Program-made: the position numbers and the translations under genes | The notes under the pieces: generated by a model | What the model was told of the DNA's origin: nothing | Seen by the model: only the letters and a program-made list of their open reading frames with translations | Databases searched by the model: none | Assembly: GCA_910574455.1 (NCBI GenBank) | Contig: CAJSYZ010000008.1 | Coordinates: 1,676,707 to 1,740,706 of the forward strand | Length of the DNA: 64,000 nt | Source of the DNA: Trichaptum fuscoviolaceum | Lineage: Eukaryota; Basidiomycota; Agaricomycetes; Hymenochaetales; Trichaptaceae | Direction of reading: 5' to 3' | In this document: piece by piece, positions 47,078 through 60,428 of the stretch | Layout: the number at the start of each line of letters is the position of its first letter | Position numbering within the stretch: the first letter of the stretch is position 1

Positions 47078-50000
47078 TCAAGAAAGGGTCGCCCGTCCTA
47101 AAATGGTTGTGATCTCCCGATGCTCCTTGAACCACGCAGGGAAAGATGGAAGCGAATCGGAACGCTGTTGGATAACCAATATCCTTCGTTCAATCAAGTA
47201 ATTAGCGAATACGATGAGAGTGCCATATCTAAAAGGAGGTCAGAATGAGGGCGAGTGACCAGCACAGGCGATCTTACCGATACCTGTACAGAACGAAGCA
47301 GTACTTAGCTACGGGAACACATATGGTGCGCAGTTAATCGGAACTCACAGATAGTTTATGGCCATGGTCATTAGTTTCTTGTATTTTTCAGTACCCTTGG
47401 TCAGCGACTCCACCTTCAATTTATAGCTATACTGAAAATTAACCGACGCGTGTCGATGTACCTTTGAGATAACTTACTCGTAGATCGCCTTTCGTAGATT
47501 TTGCACATCTTGCATAAGATCGATCGCTCTGTCGGTCAGTATCTTCGCAGCTTTCCCATGTGACAATACGCCGACGAGCTGAAGAATAATCTTATAGTCG
47601 CCTTGCAAGTACGCTTCTTCTTCACCCGGTCCATCAAGCGAGTCTCCATATAGAACATCATCGTCTGCTGTCAGATTCAATGGCTCTTTACCATCCCATG
47701 TCTGGATGCTGGCGACCAAGCAAGCAGACACCATGCCCGTTGTCGTCCTACCTCTGCCCATCTGACAGTTGAAGATGAAATCTCCAGCATCGCCCGTCTC
47801 CAATCCAGATGCCACTCGTTCGAATAGTTGGAAGAGAGCGTCTGGTATCGGCGCCTGTTCATCCGTCTGTGGAACGCTCAAGATTAGAATACGTTCCCGG
47901 AATAGCGTATGAATGTCTATGGTAACTCACAATTGCGACTCGGTCATAATTGACCTATCCAGTTGAGATTGATAAGTTAGTGACCCAGGTGAGCAATGTA
48001 CGGGCGTACCTTGTAGCCCTCTTTTGTCATCAACTCGAATACATCTCGGGGAGTGAGAATATCATCTTCGCTGACTGTCTCCCATTGCGGAATTATAGAG
48101 AAGACACCGGGTTGCTCCTCTACCTCGTCGTGAAGAAGAAGCTGCCCTTCGTTTCCTAAGAGCTCTTTGATCACGTCACGCTTCAGGCTAATCTCCATAG
48201 TTTCAACTGTCTGAGTGGTGACTCCAGTAGCTCTGCGTGTCTGTCAACATTCTATTCAGTATATTAAAAGTTGAAATCGTACTCGACATTTTCTAGCGGT
48301 CGATCCACCAGACGTAGGACATGAGGCCTGCCCGCAACATAGAGCACAGGTTCCTAGGAAATCAACGATATTAGTTGGTGGTTATTTATTTCTCAGTAAA
48401 TCACCATACTTCTCGCAAGGAGGTCCAGAAGACTTTGTTCTTGCCTTCGGGGTCCGCCCCCACTCTCGCAAGAGCTCTCCTAAGGCTATATACGAGGTCA
48501 AAATCTCCTAGCGCATAACAAAGTGATCATCATTACCCTTGAACAGTCGGCATACCGCTTTGTTTCGAAGATTAAGTGAGTCATAAGAAAAGGAACTTCC
48601 TCGTTGAACTAATCTTACCTCCCGCAAACCATTTTCCCGTCGTTAAGGGTAAAGTACTCCTTAGCGTCGGGAGTCCGACTGGTATTCAATCGTAGCGTCA
48701 ATGGAACGCGCCTGAAGTTCGGTGAGCCATCGATACGCCTAATTATCCATGTTAATCAACAACACAACAGCGTTATGACAAGTGCCACGTACTCTGGAAG
48801 GGACATTTTCTGCAAGTTCGAGAAGAAGTCGCTCTTCAGAATGGTTGATGCCGAAAGAATTGATCCTTTTCTGTTTGCTACGACTTGCCGTTCTTCGTCA
48901 GGAAGCGCTACCCCTTCTGTCAAGTCAACACGCTCCAGAGGCTTTAGTGCAGAGAGACCCTCTGCAAGGAGGTCCTTCTCGAAAGTCTTGATTACTGAAA
49001 TTATCGGTAGTTCAATCTTTCATGCTTATTCCAAGATGGTACACATTGACGTACCAGGATGTCTGCTTACAAAACTTCCGAAAGGTTCCACGTTGCGGAT
49101 AATATCAGGTTGTATCGTAGAGAGGTACCATTGGAAGATGATAAGCTCGAAGTAACGCCTGAGGTTGTGGATACCTCTCTGTGCATATTTCTTCCTCTGC
49201 TGGTCGGTCGTTGCCTGTTCAGCGTTTATACGTGCCTTTTCAATTGTCTCCCGGAGATTGAAAACCTCTGAGCATTGATCGATAGCAGCATCTACACTAT
49301 CCTTCACATAAAGTCCATTCTTGATCACGCGCAATAGATCTAAAAATCATATATCATGAGAATGAGATGCAAAAATGGTAACCCCTTGCTTACTGTTGAT
49401 GACTTGGTACGAATGACGGTTCTTGTCGCTCTGGCCGAAGGCTTTATCGAAAACACTCTTTGTCCTGCGAAGCACGCCTGGAGACCCCGGCGCACGGGAC
49501 CGGCTCCGATGCTGTCCAAGCTGGAGCCACTGTTGGATCAGAAGGACGATGGTCTTTCGCGAATAAGATGAATTAATTTCTCTCTTTGTAACTAACAAGT
49601 TATCATGGAAGCACTCACTGCAGTCATCGTACTCCTCCCGCGCCCCAATTGACAGTTAAGCACAATCGGTGTATTAGAGGAATACGTCTGTATGACCACC
49701 TCCATCAATTCACTAAAGTCTTCAAAATCCGGTGGCTTCTCTGCAGTAATCGGAATTCGCCTGTAGTACAATCGGATGTTGTTCCCCAGGTCCTCGCGCT
49801 GCTGCATGATATCACGAATAACTTCAACCTCTTCTGAGCGCACTTCCTCCCACACAGGCACAACAGTACCGTCGGTCGTCTCCGTATGCAAGAGAAGCTT
49901 GCCGCCAAACTTGCTGAGCTCGGCAATGACATCGTCTTTGAGACGCTCTTCGAGTACTTCGAGGCGCTTAGCGGAAATACCACCGTAATCTACCATCGCT

Positions 50001-52929
50001 ACACTCAGAAGTTGGACTGGGCAATGCTATTAGAAGAGACGTGCCTTTCATGTTTCTTAGAGAGAAGCCAGCCCGTCTCAAACAGAATGGTGACCCATTG
50101 ATGTACACAACAGGCTCTTCACGCAGAGTTATCCATGCAATATGATCGGCGTCTGGGTGTTCACGTCGGACAATACTCACGACCTCATCTATAGCGCCTA
50201 TACTTGGCTGACCCAACGCATAGATTGACGAGCCCGGGATGTTGCGGAAGTTTATCGCACCGCGCACGTCTTGACCGGAGACTTCTTGCGATTCGGTGTG
50301 CCATTGGTCGGATTTTAGGAGCGTGCTAGGAGACTACGTCAGTTGCCTATTCATACAAACAAAAGATAGACTCTCGTACCCTTCGCGTAGAATGATACCG
50401 CTGCGCGTCTAATGAGATACAATAAGATGCGATAAAACCGACAGAGTAAACGTAAGGTATCATACCTCAATAACATGGTCTGTATATTCATCTCCCAAGA
50501 TCTGTTCACCGGCGACTTCAAGGTCATTCTTTACACCCGCCGTCAAGGTGAGTGCTTCAGATCCGCTCTTCGAAATTGCCGTGAGATCTTGTATAGGTGC
50601 GAATACATTCAAACGTGAACCATTGGATTTCCGCAGATATGAGACTTGGCTAGAATTTGTTTTTTAAACGCTCAGTTCCCGTGAGACGAATGCCAAATAA
50701 TAACTCACTTCCAAATTTCCGTCCTGGCCTATCATGAGATATCAACATAATCCGCCAAGAGATTCGGAAATTTGACTACTCACTGTCATCCATTGCAAGA
50801 AAGACTCACTGAAGTTCGATGAACTACTCTCCTCGACATAACTTGCGAAAGCTATCACGAAGAAGCTAAGCAAGACGAACTCAGGCATTAGCAGAGTAAC
50901 TTGACCAAAGATATTACGCACGTACTATTTCTCTAAAGCTCTAGCAGCACTGTCCAAATAGCTCTCTCTCCTATGGTCCATGTTCGTGAGTGCATACTGG
51001 ACCCGATGCTTGAAGATGTCTTCTCGTAGATTGACGACGTGGTCACCTATTAATAATTCAATCATTCAACCTCTCAATTCATTGATATCTCCCCTCACAT
51101 GGAGAGTTCAAGGGTTACAGACAAGGAATTCTCACAGCTATCGATGACTCGGTCGACAAGCTTCTTTGTAGCGACACCATGGTCAAGGCAACCAAGCAAA
51201 CTGAGGATAACGCTATAGTTTCCCATGAGCGACTTGCGTAAGCTCTCCATTAAAACGGGCTGTGACAGGAGAAGCTCAACAGCGGACATGGAACCTTGAA
51301 ATTGAATACCTGTACATTAAAAGCATGTTTAGTCAAGTGTTACAAATAAGTACGACAAACGCTTACTCTGCTGCAAGACCACTGCAAGTCGTAAGAGTGA
51401 TTTACTTAACTCCCTCTGGTCGTTGGCTTGCTCAAGGGATAATTGAACTTGGGGATTGGTCGGCTAAAAAATCCAAATCGTTCATTTAGAATGCTTTGAT
51501 GAGATTGAAAGCATAGGTGAATTTCATACTGTGCTGAAGCCTGAAGGCGTATTTGCACCTTTCACCATGAAAGGGTCTTTATAACCTAGTGCCATAATCT
51601 GTTTACGACGAACTAAAAGCGCAGCAACCATCGCGTAAGTGGTCCGCACAGCACCCATACCGCAAGAAAAGACCAGCGAAGTCTTCGTAGGATCCGTTTC
51701 TTTGATCACCCTAACATAAGCGTCGAGGTAATTGTCCTGAAATGATATGGTTAAAGCTTTATTTGCCCTGTATATGAGATAGTTTACCTCTATGGGTCGC
51801 TCTGGTGAGATAGGAATTCTGTACTGAAGAATTAGACCCAAGCATCAAATGTTTTGAATTCTTACCGATAATACTAGAAACTCTTAGTACAGAAACTAAA
51901 ATGAGAATATATAGCAACACTCACATCAACTTGCCATCCATCCTTCTTCATAGATTCCCATAATTCCCGGGATGTCTTCACATTGTTTGAGTCAACCGCC
52001 GTCCACGTCGGGGCTATAGGTCCTTCACTGTGTTCGGCTGTCCCCCGAACATGAATATCGGAAAACCGGCCCGGTGTATTTTACACTCACTGGCAACTTC
52101 GTTATGAGTTAAAATCAAGCCCCCAAACCTATTAGCATATTCAGCAACGAAGGGGTGTGATGAGAAAACATCTGCGCACTTTGCAGCCTCCTGCAGGATG
52201 TCCTCCTTTAACCGCCGCTCGATATCTTCCAGGTTTTCAGCCCTGTCCGACATGAAAAGTGTCTTTCGAGGTTCTGATGCATCTCGTAGGACAAACGAGC
52301 GCCCGGAAATATATACTGGTGAACTTGATTTAAGAATCCGAGCTCATACTGTAAGTATGCTTTAATACACACCTATAGGCTCCTCTCGGGTAGAGAACCA
52401 GACGCAATGGCAAGGGTCCACCATACCCGGGCGACATTTCAGAATAGAGAGAATCGCTCGCAAGCCTTGAGTGCGCGGTTGCGCCACGCCGAAAACGTTG
52501 AGGTTTCCAAGCTTCGGAGCTCGGAAATTAGGCGCCCCATGTACGTTGAGCTCAAGGTCTAGAGCACGGCCTATCGAGCAATGAGGCGCAGTTGTTGACA
52601 AGCAGATGTATGAGCGTACCAGATGGATAGTGATCTGTCTTCAATATGAAACCCCGAGACAAGACACTACCGGATCTACTCTTTACAGTGGACAGCACCG
52701 ACCTCTGCAGTTGTGGACTCAGATCTAGTGGTGCAGGTCCTTCCCCACTCTGGACATTCGATGACGAGCCATTCTCTTTTTTCAGAGCAGCGAGCCGTGA
52801 TGCAAGAGGCGGGCTGGCCGATAACGGCGTGTTCGTCAACACCGGTGCAGTCATCGACAGAGGGCTAGAAGTCCTTCGCTCGTGATGTTTCACGTTGTTC
52901 GCGAGTTTCGCTTGCAATGGCGAGCTCAT
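47078..52929 (-). CDS. paladin-like phosphatase-domain protein with three CX5R domains
   Basis: ATG 52929 (MSSPLQAKLANNVKHHERRTSSP), stop at 47078 after WFKEHREITTILGRATLS; more than 15 short introns, about 1400 residues. Three similar modules follow one another. Each opens with an NFR-x-P-type strand and a line like CVWFSTREEPIGVY, IAWITLREEPVVYINGSPFCLR or VFWTSLREEPVLYVAGRPHVLR. Each carries a CX5R signature loop: CGMGAVRT (about 51660), CQLGRGRST (about 49650) and CQMGRGRTT (about 47750). The order and the WxSLREEP motif match paladin (PALD1) and fungal inositol-hexakisphosphatase-like proteins. Vertebrate paladin has two such loops and acts on phosphoinositides; substrate here is unknown. 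The first loop lacks the second Gly-Arg seen in the other two, so it may be inactive. Cytosolic; no signal peptide. Confidence 0.82.
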
Positions 52930-53308
52930 TCTATTCCTCGCAGTTCGATGGTGAGTAGAGAAGAAATCAGTGTTCGAAACAAGATGATGGTGGTTAGATA
53001 TGAAGAACACGTTACAGCCAGCTGCCTGCAGAGATCCCGAGCTGAGGACAGACTAATTAGACGGAAGAAGGCCTCGCGCCTCGCGCACTCTTGAAGGCTA
53101 AATCCACGCGCGCCTCTTCAAGTTCAAGTTAATAGTACTGACGTGACGCCACACCTTCCTAATCTGGTACGCTTACCACCGGCATTACGTATACTCCTAG
53201 TAATGGCTGGTAATTAACTGGATTCTAGAGGAGTCTGAGTCGCCGAGTCAGTCGAGCCAGCTGCCAGGATAAAGTGGGTTGTCCTGACAGCTGCCCTTCC
53301 ATCTCACC
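52930..53308. promoter_or_regulatory. shared promoter of paladin-like and GT-like genes
   Basis: 379 bp between divergent starts at 52929 and 53309. The middle holds GAGTCTGAGTCGCCGAGTC words but no motif I can assign. Confidence 0.4.
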
Positions 53309-55465
53309 ATGGCACCTCTTTCTTTAGCATACTACTGCTCAGGACATGGCATGTTTTAATCGCTTTTTATTAAATTTTATACTTACCATCTTACCAGGTT
53401 ATGGACATGCAACTCGAGTGTCCGCCTTTGCCACCCATCTTCTTGGTCTGGACGTAGCACCAATCGTCTACATTATATCTTCAGCCCCAAAGCATGTCTT
53501 CTCGCAGGCGATAGATCACGGTGCTTACTATCGCAACGCTAACATAGACCCCGTGATTGTACAGCCTCTGGCGTAGGCACTCTCGATTGTCTAAATGCTG
53601 GGCGAAAACTTAACGAATTTCTGCAGATATCATGTTGACCGTAGAAAGAGCGTCAACGTTCTGAAAGACTTTCTGTCGAAAGAAGTCCAGAAAATAGAGC
53701 AGGAAGTTGCATGGTTGAGGGCAAACAAGATAGATTGTGTTTTGAGCGATGCGGCGTATCTTGCTTGGTGAGTATAATTTTTTTATTTTTTATTATACAA
53801 TCTCTGATAATGACCTCCAGTAAAGCCGCGAATATAGCCTGCATACCCTCTGTCCTTATCACGAACTTCACCTTCGACTCTGTGTACAGTTACCTATCGA
53901 TTCAATTCTCCAAGGCGTCGCCGTATAGCCCACTCTTACCATTCGCGGCTGGGCATCGCCACGAAACAGGCCATGGTCATGATCAAACCGATAATGTTTC
54001 ATTACATGACGAAATAATCTCACCGGAAGAACTTAGGCTACTTGTTGATGAACTACACATGGGTTACCGTTGCGCTGAACTCTTAATCCGATTGCCTGGC
54101 AACATACCCATACCATCTTTCAGTACGGATCCTACGCTCCCGTCTCATCATTGGACAGATGCAGAACGCAACGCATTCCGTCCATGTGTCATGGACGCTC
54201 TATCTCGAGACATCTCATCCGAGTCTTTACATCCGTCAATTCCGTTTCCCGTGACAGCCGGTCATAAGATGAAGGTCCTCCCGCGCAAGGTCTTGCAAGG
54301 TCCGCTCATTGTCCGACATCCATCGCCAGATGCCTATAACGCGAAAGGGAGGAAACGCCTGTTGGGCTACGTTGGAGTGCCTGAGAGGTTACAAGGTCAG
54401 AATACGAAAATATTAATCGTCTCTTTTGGAGGGCAGGTTTTCCGGAAACCTGCTAGCCGGACTCCATCGCGCAGTCATAGTCCAACCTCGAGAAGTGGGC
54501 GACACTCTCCGATACGCGTTACTCATACACTGTCAGCTGAGTCTAATAGTTCGAGCGGTAGTTCCGACTTGCAATCAGACGATGGTCACCTCTTAGTCGG
54601 TAGTAGTGGGTACGTGCACGTTCGCCAGACTATCGCGACTCCTTCGCACCTATGGATACCAGGAGCGCCACCAGCGAGCAAACCTCGCACCACGCCTGCC
54701 ATCCCATCGGATTCAACCATTCCCGCCATTTCCGACCTACCAAACGTGAACCCGCGCATAGAGCTCATTCGAACTCAAAGCTCCTCCGACACAGATACAG
54801 ATTCCTCTTGTGAAGACCCTATTACCGAAGACCAACCACACTCGGATGCTGAGACAGATGAAACGGAACCGGATCCGCCGATGCTCCCAGACTCATCTTG
54901 GATTGCTATAGTATGCGGAGCAACACCAGCGCCAAAGGGGCCTAATGGCGAAACAGAGGACGATGAGATGCCTGAGAATTTCTTCGTTGCGCCCCGGGAT
55001 GTGTACATGCCGGACTTAACTGCTATCGCTGATGTCCTATTGGGCAAGCTGGTGCGTTCATTTTGCATCTCGCGCATTGTTTTGAGATTGAAACTGTAAT
55101 TACTTTAGGGATATGGCACTGTCTCCGAGTGTGTGGACGCCTGCACTCCTTTTGTATACGTCCCGCGGCCATTGTTCATAGAAGAGCACGGTCTTCGGCG
55201 CCTCCTGAACAGCGAAGGCGTTGGTGTCGAGCTCTCGCGTGAAAAATATGAAGACGGGGACTGGGCGGAGAGCGTACAAGAAGCTTGGGAGCGTGGAAAG
55301 GAGAAGAAAGCGTGGAAGAGGCGTGTGGGCGAGAACGGGGAGAGGAGGAGAGAAGGAGAGGGCATCGCAAAGGAGCTGGTTGGGTGGGTGCAAGAGTGGA
55401 AGCGAAGGGACGCGGAGACGGAGATCGGGCAAGCGCGAGCACCGCTGGAAAATCTGAGTGCTTGA
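53309..55465 (+). CDS. glycosyltransferase-like (GT-B) protein related to the N-half of plant arabinokinase
   Basis: Exons 53309-53348, 53398-53572, 53627-53767, 53821-55051 and 55109-55465 sum to 1944 nt, 647 residues. Begins MAPLSLAYYCSGHGYGHATRVSAFATHLL. It continues with YHVDRRKSVNVLKDFL, WLRANKIDCVLSDAAYLACKAANIACIPSVLITNFTFDSVYSYL, LLIRLPGNIPIPSF, KGRKRLLGYVGVPE, ILIVSFGGQ, WIAIVCGA, FFVAPRDVYMPDL, GKLGYGTVSECVDACTPFVYVPRPLFIEEHGLRRLL. These blocks match the MurG/UGT-like domain found at the N-terminus of plant L-arabinokinase; no GHMP kinase domain follows. A Ser/Asp/Glu-rich insertion of about 170 residues sits between FGGQ and WIAIVCG. The first intron starts with GC, not GT. Probably cytosolic; substrate unknown. 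Confidence 0.75.
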
Positions 55466-55805
55466 ACTCTACTTGATGATTGCCAACCTATATCGCCTCG
55501 CCGATAACATACCCCAAGGACCATTTCAAATTATACCATATCACGAACGGACCCTTTCATTTACAGTGTACAATCCGAATATCACTCACATGTACTCTGG
55601 ATCACATACTCTGGACTTCATACATCCCACTCATTCCTTCATTTTGTTCCCTTCGCATCTATCAACCGGATATTTTCAGCATTTTTGTACTTACATTGAC
55701 ATCCCAAAGTACAGCCCTTCGTCACAGTAGAGAATGCAAGGCATCTATAATACATACCATTATCTTGTTTTCGAATAAGGACCATGAGTTATCCTGCTTC
55801 TTACT
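55466..55805. other. convergent intergenic region
   Basis: 3' flanks of the GT-like and TAN1 genes; no gene seen. Confidence 0.45.
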
Positions 55806-57020
55806 CTACATCTCCTTTCTCCGCCATCTGGCTTGCCTGTGATAGCTCCACGACATTGAACTTCTTAAATCGATAATAGTCACGGACGACGCTTATGCCG
55901 CAAACGCTCTAATGAAAGTAGAGTATCGTATGTCAGCCACATCCATCAATCGCAGAGCAGAGCTACTAGCAACTATATGCTTACTTTGAATAATTCTACT
56001 AAAATAAACAACTCCGGATTGGACAAGTCCACTTTGTGACCCCCCGGAATGCATTCAGCGATAGTTTTGATCGCATCGTCTCGTGAAACGGTGTTGTGAT
56101 TGCGGAGACGGATTTCGATCTTATACTTTGGAGCGTCCGTCAGCCATAAACATAACAATAGGACGTATCTATCATAAGTGACTGACCCGAAATGATTTCC
56201 CTTCCGAGTTTTCGAATGCCGGAAGGACCACTCTTTTCGATAGATTCATTATCTCGGGAAGATTGGCATCACACGATCTTGATACAGGAATTAGGCGTAG
56301 AACATTCCTATGATGAGGATTAGTTCGACACTTTGGGAGGCGCATAAGGAAGGGCACATACCGAGTATGCGTTACGCCTGTCCTCTCGACATTCTTCATG
56401 TGCAGGTCTACCAGCTGCACCGGGTCTACCGGTGGTTTGCATGATATGAAGATCACTATAACAGATCTCGTCAGAGACAATCATCCTGACGAAGAAAGAA
56501 AGAGATGTTCACCACAGGGTGTGTCGGTTGTGCAATTCGCTGCCGCATACAATGGAATGAGAATATAGCATCTGAAAGACAATAATGACTCACCGAATCG
56601 CTGCTCCTTCCGAGGTCTTTTGATCTTCTGCACCTCTTTCGCGATTGCTTTCTCTATATCTTCTTCTTCCTCTGCATCGCTCACGTCATTGCCCACATCA
56701 TCGCCTTTTAATTCCGTGTTTTGAGGCCAGAGCTCTTCCGCTAGCTGACCGGGTTCACTCTCAGCTCTTTCCTCGAGCTTCAACAAGAAAGTACTACACT
56801 CACGGATTCAAACAGATCGTACAGTTCTCCAATTGACTGCTTCTCCTTTCCCTTGACGCACATCACCCATACACCGGGCCCGCTGATCACTCGACTGCTC
56901 CAGATCGATGTCCCATCCTACTGGCCGACCCGATATTTTGAGCTCATCTTGCATACAGCCCAGATTTGGATTACTCACAGACCTGAAGCGTTTCTTCTTT
57001 GGGGGCCCTTTGTTAGACAT
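55806..57020 (-). CDS. TAN1: THUMP-domain tRNA cytidine acetylation adaptor
   Basis: ATG 57020 (MSNKGPPKKKRFRS). A GTGAGT intron follows, then DGTSIWSSRVISGPGVWVMCVKGKEKQSIGELYDLFES, LAEELWPQ, an acidic segment, DIEKAIAKEVQKIKRPRKEQRF, NCTTDTPCVIFISCKPPVDPVQLVDLHMKNVERTGVTHTR, RLIPVSRSCDANLPEI, RVVLPAFENSEGKSFRYKIEIRLRNHNTVSRDDAIKTIAECIPGGHKVDLSNPELFILVELFK and SVCGISVVRDYYRFKKFNV. The stop is at 55806. The THUMP core and the closing YRFKKFN block are diagnostic of TAN1/THUMPD1, which presents tRNA to the acetyltransferase Kre33/NAT10 for ac4C12 formation. All joins are ordinary GT-AG introns. Confidence 0.88.
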
Positions 57021-57962
57021 CGTTTCAAAAGGCAGCAAAAACTAGAGAAAAATGTGAGTGAGCCTGTGCTGAGCGATGAAGCAAGGGTTCGGCTTGTGCC
57101 GAAAGCATTGAACTTGCAAGTGGACGAATGAACCATGACTATGAACTTTCCGTACATCCACCCACGACGACAATTTATCCCAATCGACCACTAAAAAATC
57201 CCTACATTCTTCTACTTTCTCAAATAAGCTATCAGGCGTGTGGTACATTAATAAATTATGGGCCCTGCCGTTCACTGAAAAGCAGTCAATCCGCACACGA
57301 ACATTCAACGAAACCCAGCTCGAACGGAACGCAGTGTCTTTCAATGCCAGAGACTATCACCGAATTTCGAAAATAGATACTCTCACTCGCTGGTTAAACA
57401 AAATTCATGAAATGTTCATCCCGAAGACCAGGAGCATGAGAATGGTACCTTCTATGGGCCCTGGACCCCCACGAATCAGTTGTTGAACAAAGATAGATTC
57501 ACGGACGGTATTGAAACTTCAGGCACCTGATATTTTGATCGTCTACAGAGAGGTTAAGATTCATTGCCATGAGGCGATTGGTTATTTCACTTGGTATTTT
57601 GCTCTCAAAAATTTGAACTTCTCAGCAAATAACTAGCACACTGTCAGTTCTTGACGATAATTTCTGCTTCACTTCGACTGTTGATTAGCAAGTCGAGAGT
57701 TTCTCAACGTGTCTCTGCCAATACTAGATATCTCTATTTTGGTCAAACATGGGCGTCTGACTCGAGTCCTCCACACTGTCTGCTTCCATCCCGCATGCCG
57801 TTGGGTGTGAATTCTGCAGGAGCGGTACGTATAAACGATGGCTTCCATGCTTCTGGCGCTGGGTGGACTATCGTTTATCAGTGGCCTCCTCGTTGATTGT
57901 CTCTTCCATCGCACCCTGGCAAGCAGATCTCTCACATACACTACTTTTCGCGGTCTGCTTCA
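57021..57962. other. divergent region between TAN1 and MFS genes
   Basis: About 940 bp without a supported gene; open frames at 57042-57486 and 57651-57941 lack motifs. Holds both promoters. Confidence 0.45.
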
Positions 57963-60428
57963 ATGTCACTCATCGATGGCGAAGAGAAAGGGTCGATCGA
58001 GAAGGGTAATATAGAGGCAGAAACGTCCAGTAACGAGGTCACAGCTTTCGTTATAGACCCTGTTAGGGACAAGAAGCTTTGGAGGAAACTTGATCGTAAC
58101 TTGATGCCGGTGGTCTCTGTGCTCTTCTTGCTGTCATTTTTGTGAGTGATAGTTGAATACAACACCTATTCTGCGCAACTTACCATCAAACTCCAGAGAC
58201 CGAGCAAACATCGGCAATGCGTTCGCTGCGGGATTGATTAAAGACCTGCATCTCGTCGGGCTACAGTCAAACATCGCTTCCATGGTCTTCTACCTAACGT
58301 ACAGCACGTTTGAAGTCCCGGCGAATATGTTGATGAAACTCATTCGCCCCCGTTTTTGGAGTAAGCAGGATGCTTGTCTCCGCTTGTCTTCAATTGCTTA
58401 ATCCCGATAATTTTTAAGTTCCATCAACAATGCTGGCATGGGGATTTGTATGAAATCCTGCTTGCAATAAAGAAGTTATGCAATGCTTATAACATTGCTT
58501 AGGTCTTGACCATGTTCTGCCTGATCAAAAACTACCATCAGCTTATAGTGTAGGCTGTGCCCTCTTTTTCCGAAGAAATCATCATCGAGTAATATGTCTA
58601 GTGCTCGCCTCTTCCTCGGGATAGCAGAGACAGGCATCTTTCCAGGTAAGGCACACATCCCATTTCTTTCTGAGCACTAAGTTTTATCTTTAAACACTTT
58701 CAGGGGCCTTGTACTATATATCTCTGTGGTATCCACGAAATGAGCAAGCGTACCGTGTCGGAATTTTCTTCTCGATTGCCGTAACTGGTGGTAAGTTTTC
58801 TGTGTTGGTGGTATACGCTACAGAACTGAGATAAACCACGTCACTGTATATGCGCACTTTAGTCGCTTTCGGAGGTGATGTCAACCAATGTAGCATCCAG
58901 AGAGACATTGCGTAATATTCATCTAGGTATTTTGGCCTTCGGGATCTCGCACATGGAGGGGTACGTTCGCTTTGCTTACCCGCACATATCCTGCTCAATC
59001 ACACACAGTGTTGGCGGTCTCCATGGATGGGCGTGGATTGTGAGCAGCTCTTCCTATTCCAATACAGTAAACACACCTATCGATCTTTTCGACAGTTTGG
59101 CCTCGAGGGAATAGGTAAGCATATATTGTAGTTTATTCCCCCGGATAGAAGTGCCTAAATCAAATGAATAGCTACTGTTCTTTTCTCCATCGTTGCATTC
59201 TGCACTATTCATGATGTATGTCAATCATCACTGTATCATCTGTTTTCCCTCTGATGCAGCACATCTGTCTGTCAGTACCCCGAAACGGCATCTTTCTTAA
59301 ATGAAGACGAACGGCAATACCTCATCGAGCGTCTTCGGTATGACAGATCACATCTCTCGACACATTTCGACATGCGATTTATCTGGCAAGCATTCAAGGA
59401 CTGGAAAATATACGCGCAAATTGGTGTTTACATCGGGTCAGTAGATAAAATTGTCGTTCTCAGTCGATCTCACTGGCAACACTTACAGTTTCTTGATTCC
59501 CGTATATGCACTTGCATTGTTCCTACCAACGATTATCACCGAGCTGGGGTTTACCGCAGCTCAAGCGCAACTGCTAACTGTTCCACCGTATATCATAGCA
59601 ATGCCATTGACTATGTACACGTCCATTATTTCAGACCGGAAAGCTTTACGTGGTCCCTTCCTTCTCTTTTGGACTGCCGTAGGAATAGCTGGATTCGCCA
59701 TACTATTGTCTACAGCACATCCATGGGTAGCCTATGTCGGCTCTGTGATAGGTGCAATAGGAGCAGTCAGTCCTGTTCCTGCCAGTCTGGCATGGGTAGG
59801 GAATAATTGTGCTGGAGACTTAAAGCGAGGTGAGTACATAGCAGTGTCTTAGAAGCCGCTATACTTATAATACAAAGCCATCGGTCTCGCTATTGTTCTT
59901 GGTGGAGCAAATGTGTTCGGGTGAGCGTAGCGCATTAATAGATTAATTCTGTTAGCTCATGACTATTCCTGAAGAATTATTGCTTCCTTTACATACCGGT
60001 GAAGATACATATCCCTTATCTGCGAGATCGATGTGCTAATAACATGGAAACTAGTGTTTCAGAAGCTCCTAGATATCGCACCGGCCACGCAAGTAGGTTC
60101 ATTAGTTGTTTCTTCGGTTCTTCGATCTAACCAACACGCTGAAGTCGTGATAGGATTTATGTCTCTCTCGTAAGTGGGTAATCATTGTTAGGACTATACG
60201 ATCTTATCTCTGCAATAGATTTCTGCTCTCTTGCTTTATGATGTTCGTCTACAGTCGCATCAATAAGCAAAGAGACGAGCAGTGCCGAAGAGAGAAGATC
60301 GATGAAAGTAGGAGAGAAGAGTTCAAGAACATGGGCGATGATAGCCCCCTTTTCAGGTGAGAATACTTGAAAGGGCTTCTAGTCCACTTAGACGTCGTCA
60401 CTAATGTTTCGACAGATACACTCTATGA
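57963..60428 (+). CDS. MFS transporter, anion:cation symporter (Dal5/allantoate permease) family
   Basis: ATG 57963 (MSLIDGEEKGSIEKG). Spliced blocks: KKLWRKLDRNLMPVVSVLFLLSFLDRANIGNAFAAGL, SMVFYLTYSTFEVPANMLMKLIRPRFW, IPSTMLAWGF, NYHQLIVARLFLGIAETGIFPGALYYISLWYPRNEQAYRVGIFFS, MEGVGGLHGWAWI-type block, TIHDYPETASFLNEDERQYLIERLR, YIGFLIPVYALALFLPTII, PPYIIAMPLTMYTSIISDR, SPVPASLAWVGNNCAGDLKRAIGLAIVLGGANVFG and a final GDDSPLFRYTL at 60428. At least twelve exons. The DRANIGNA motif and the FRYTL end are typical of this family, which imports organic anions such as allantoate, nicotinate or pantothenate at the plasma membrane. The substrate cannot be read from sequence. Frame appears intact. Confidence 0.85.
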
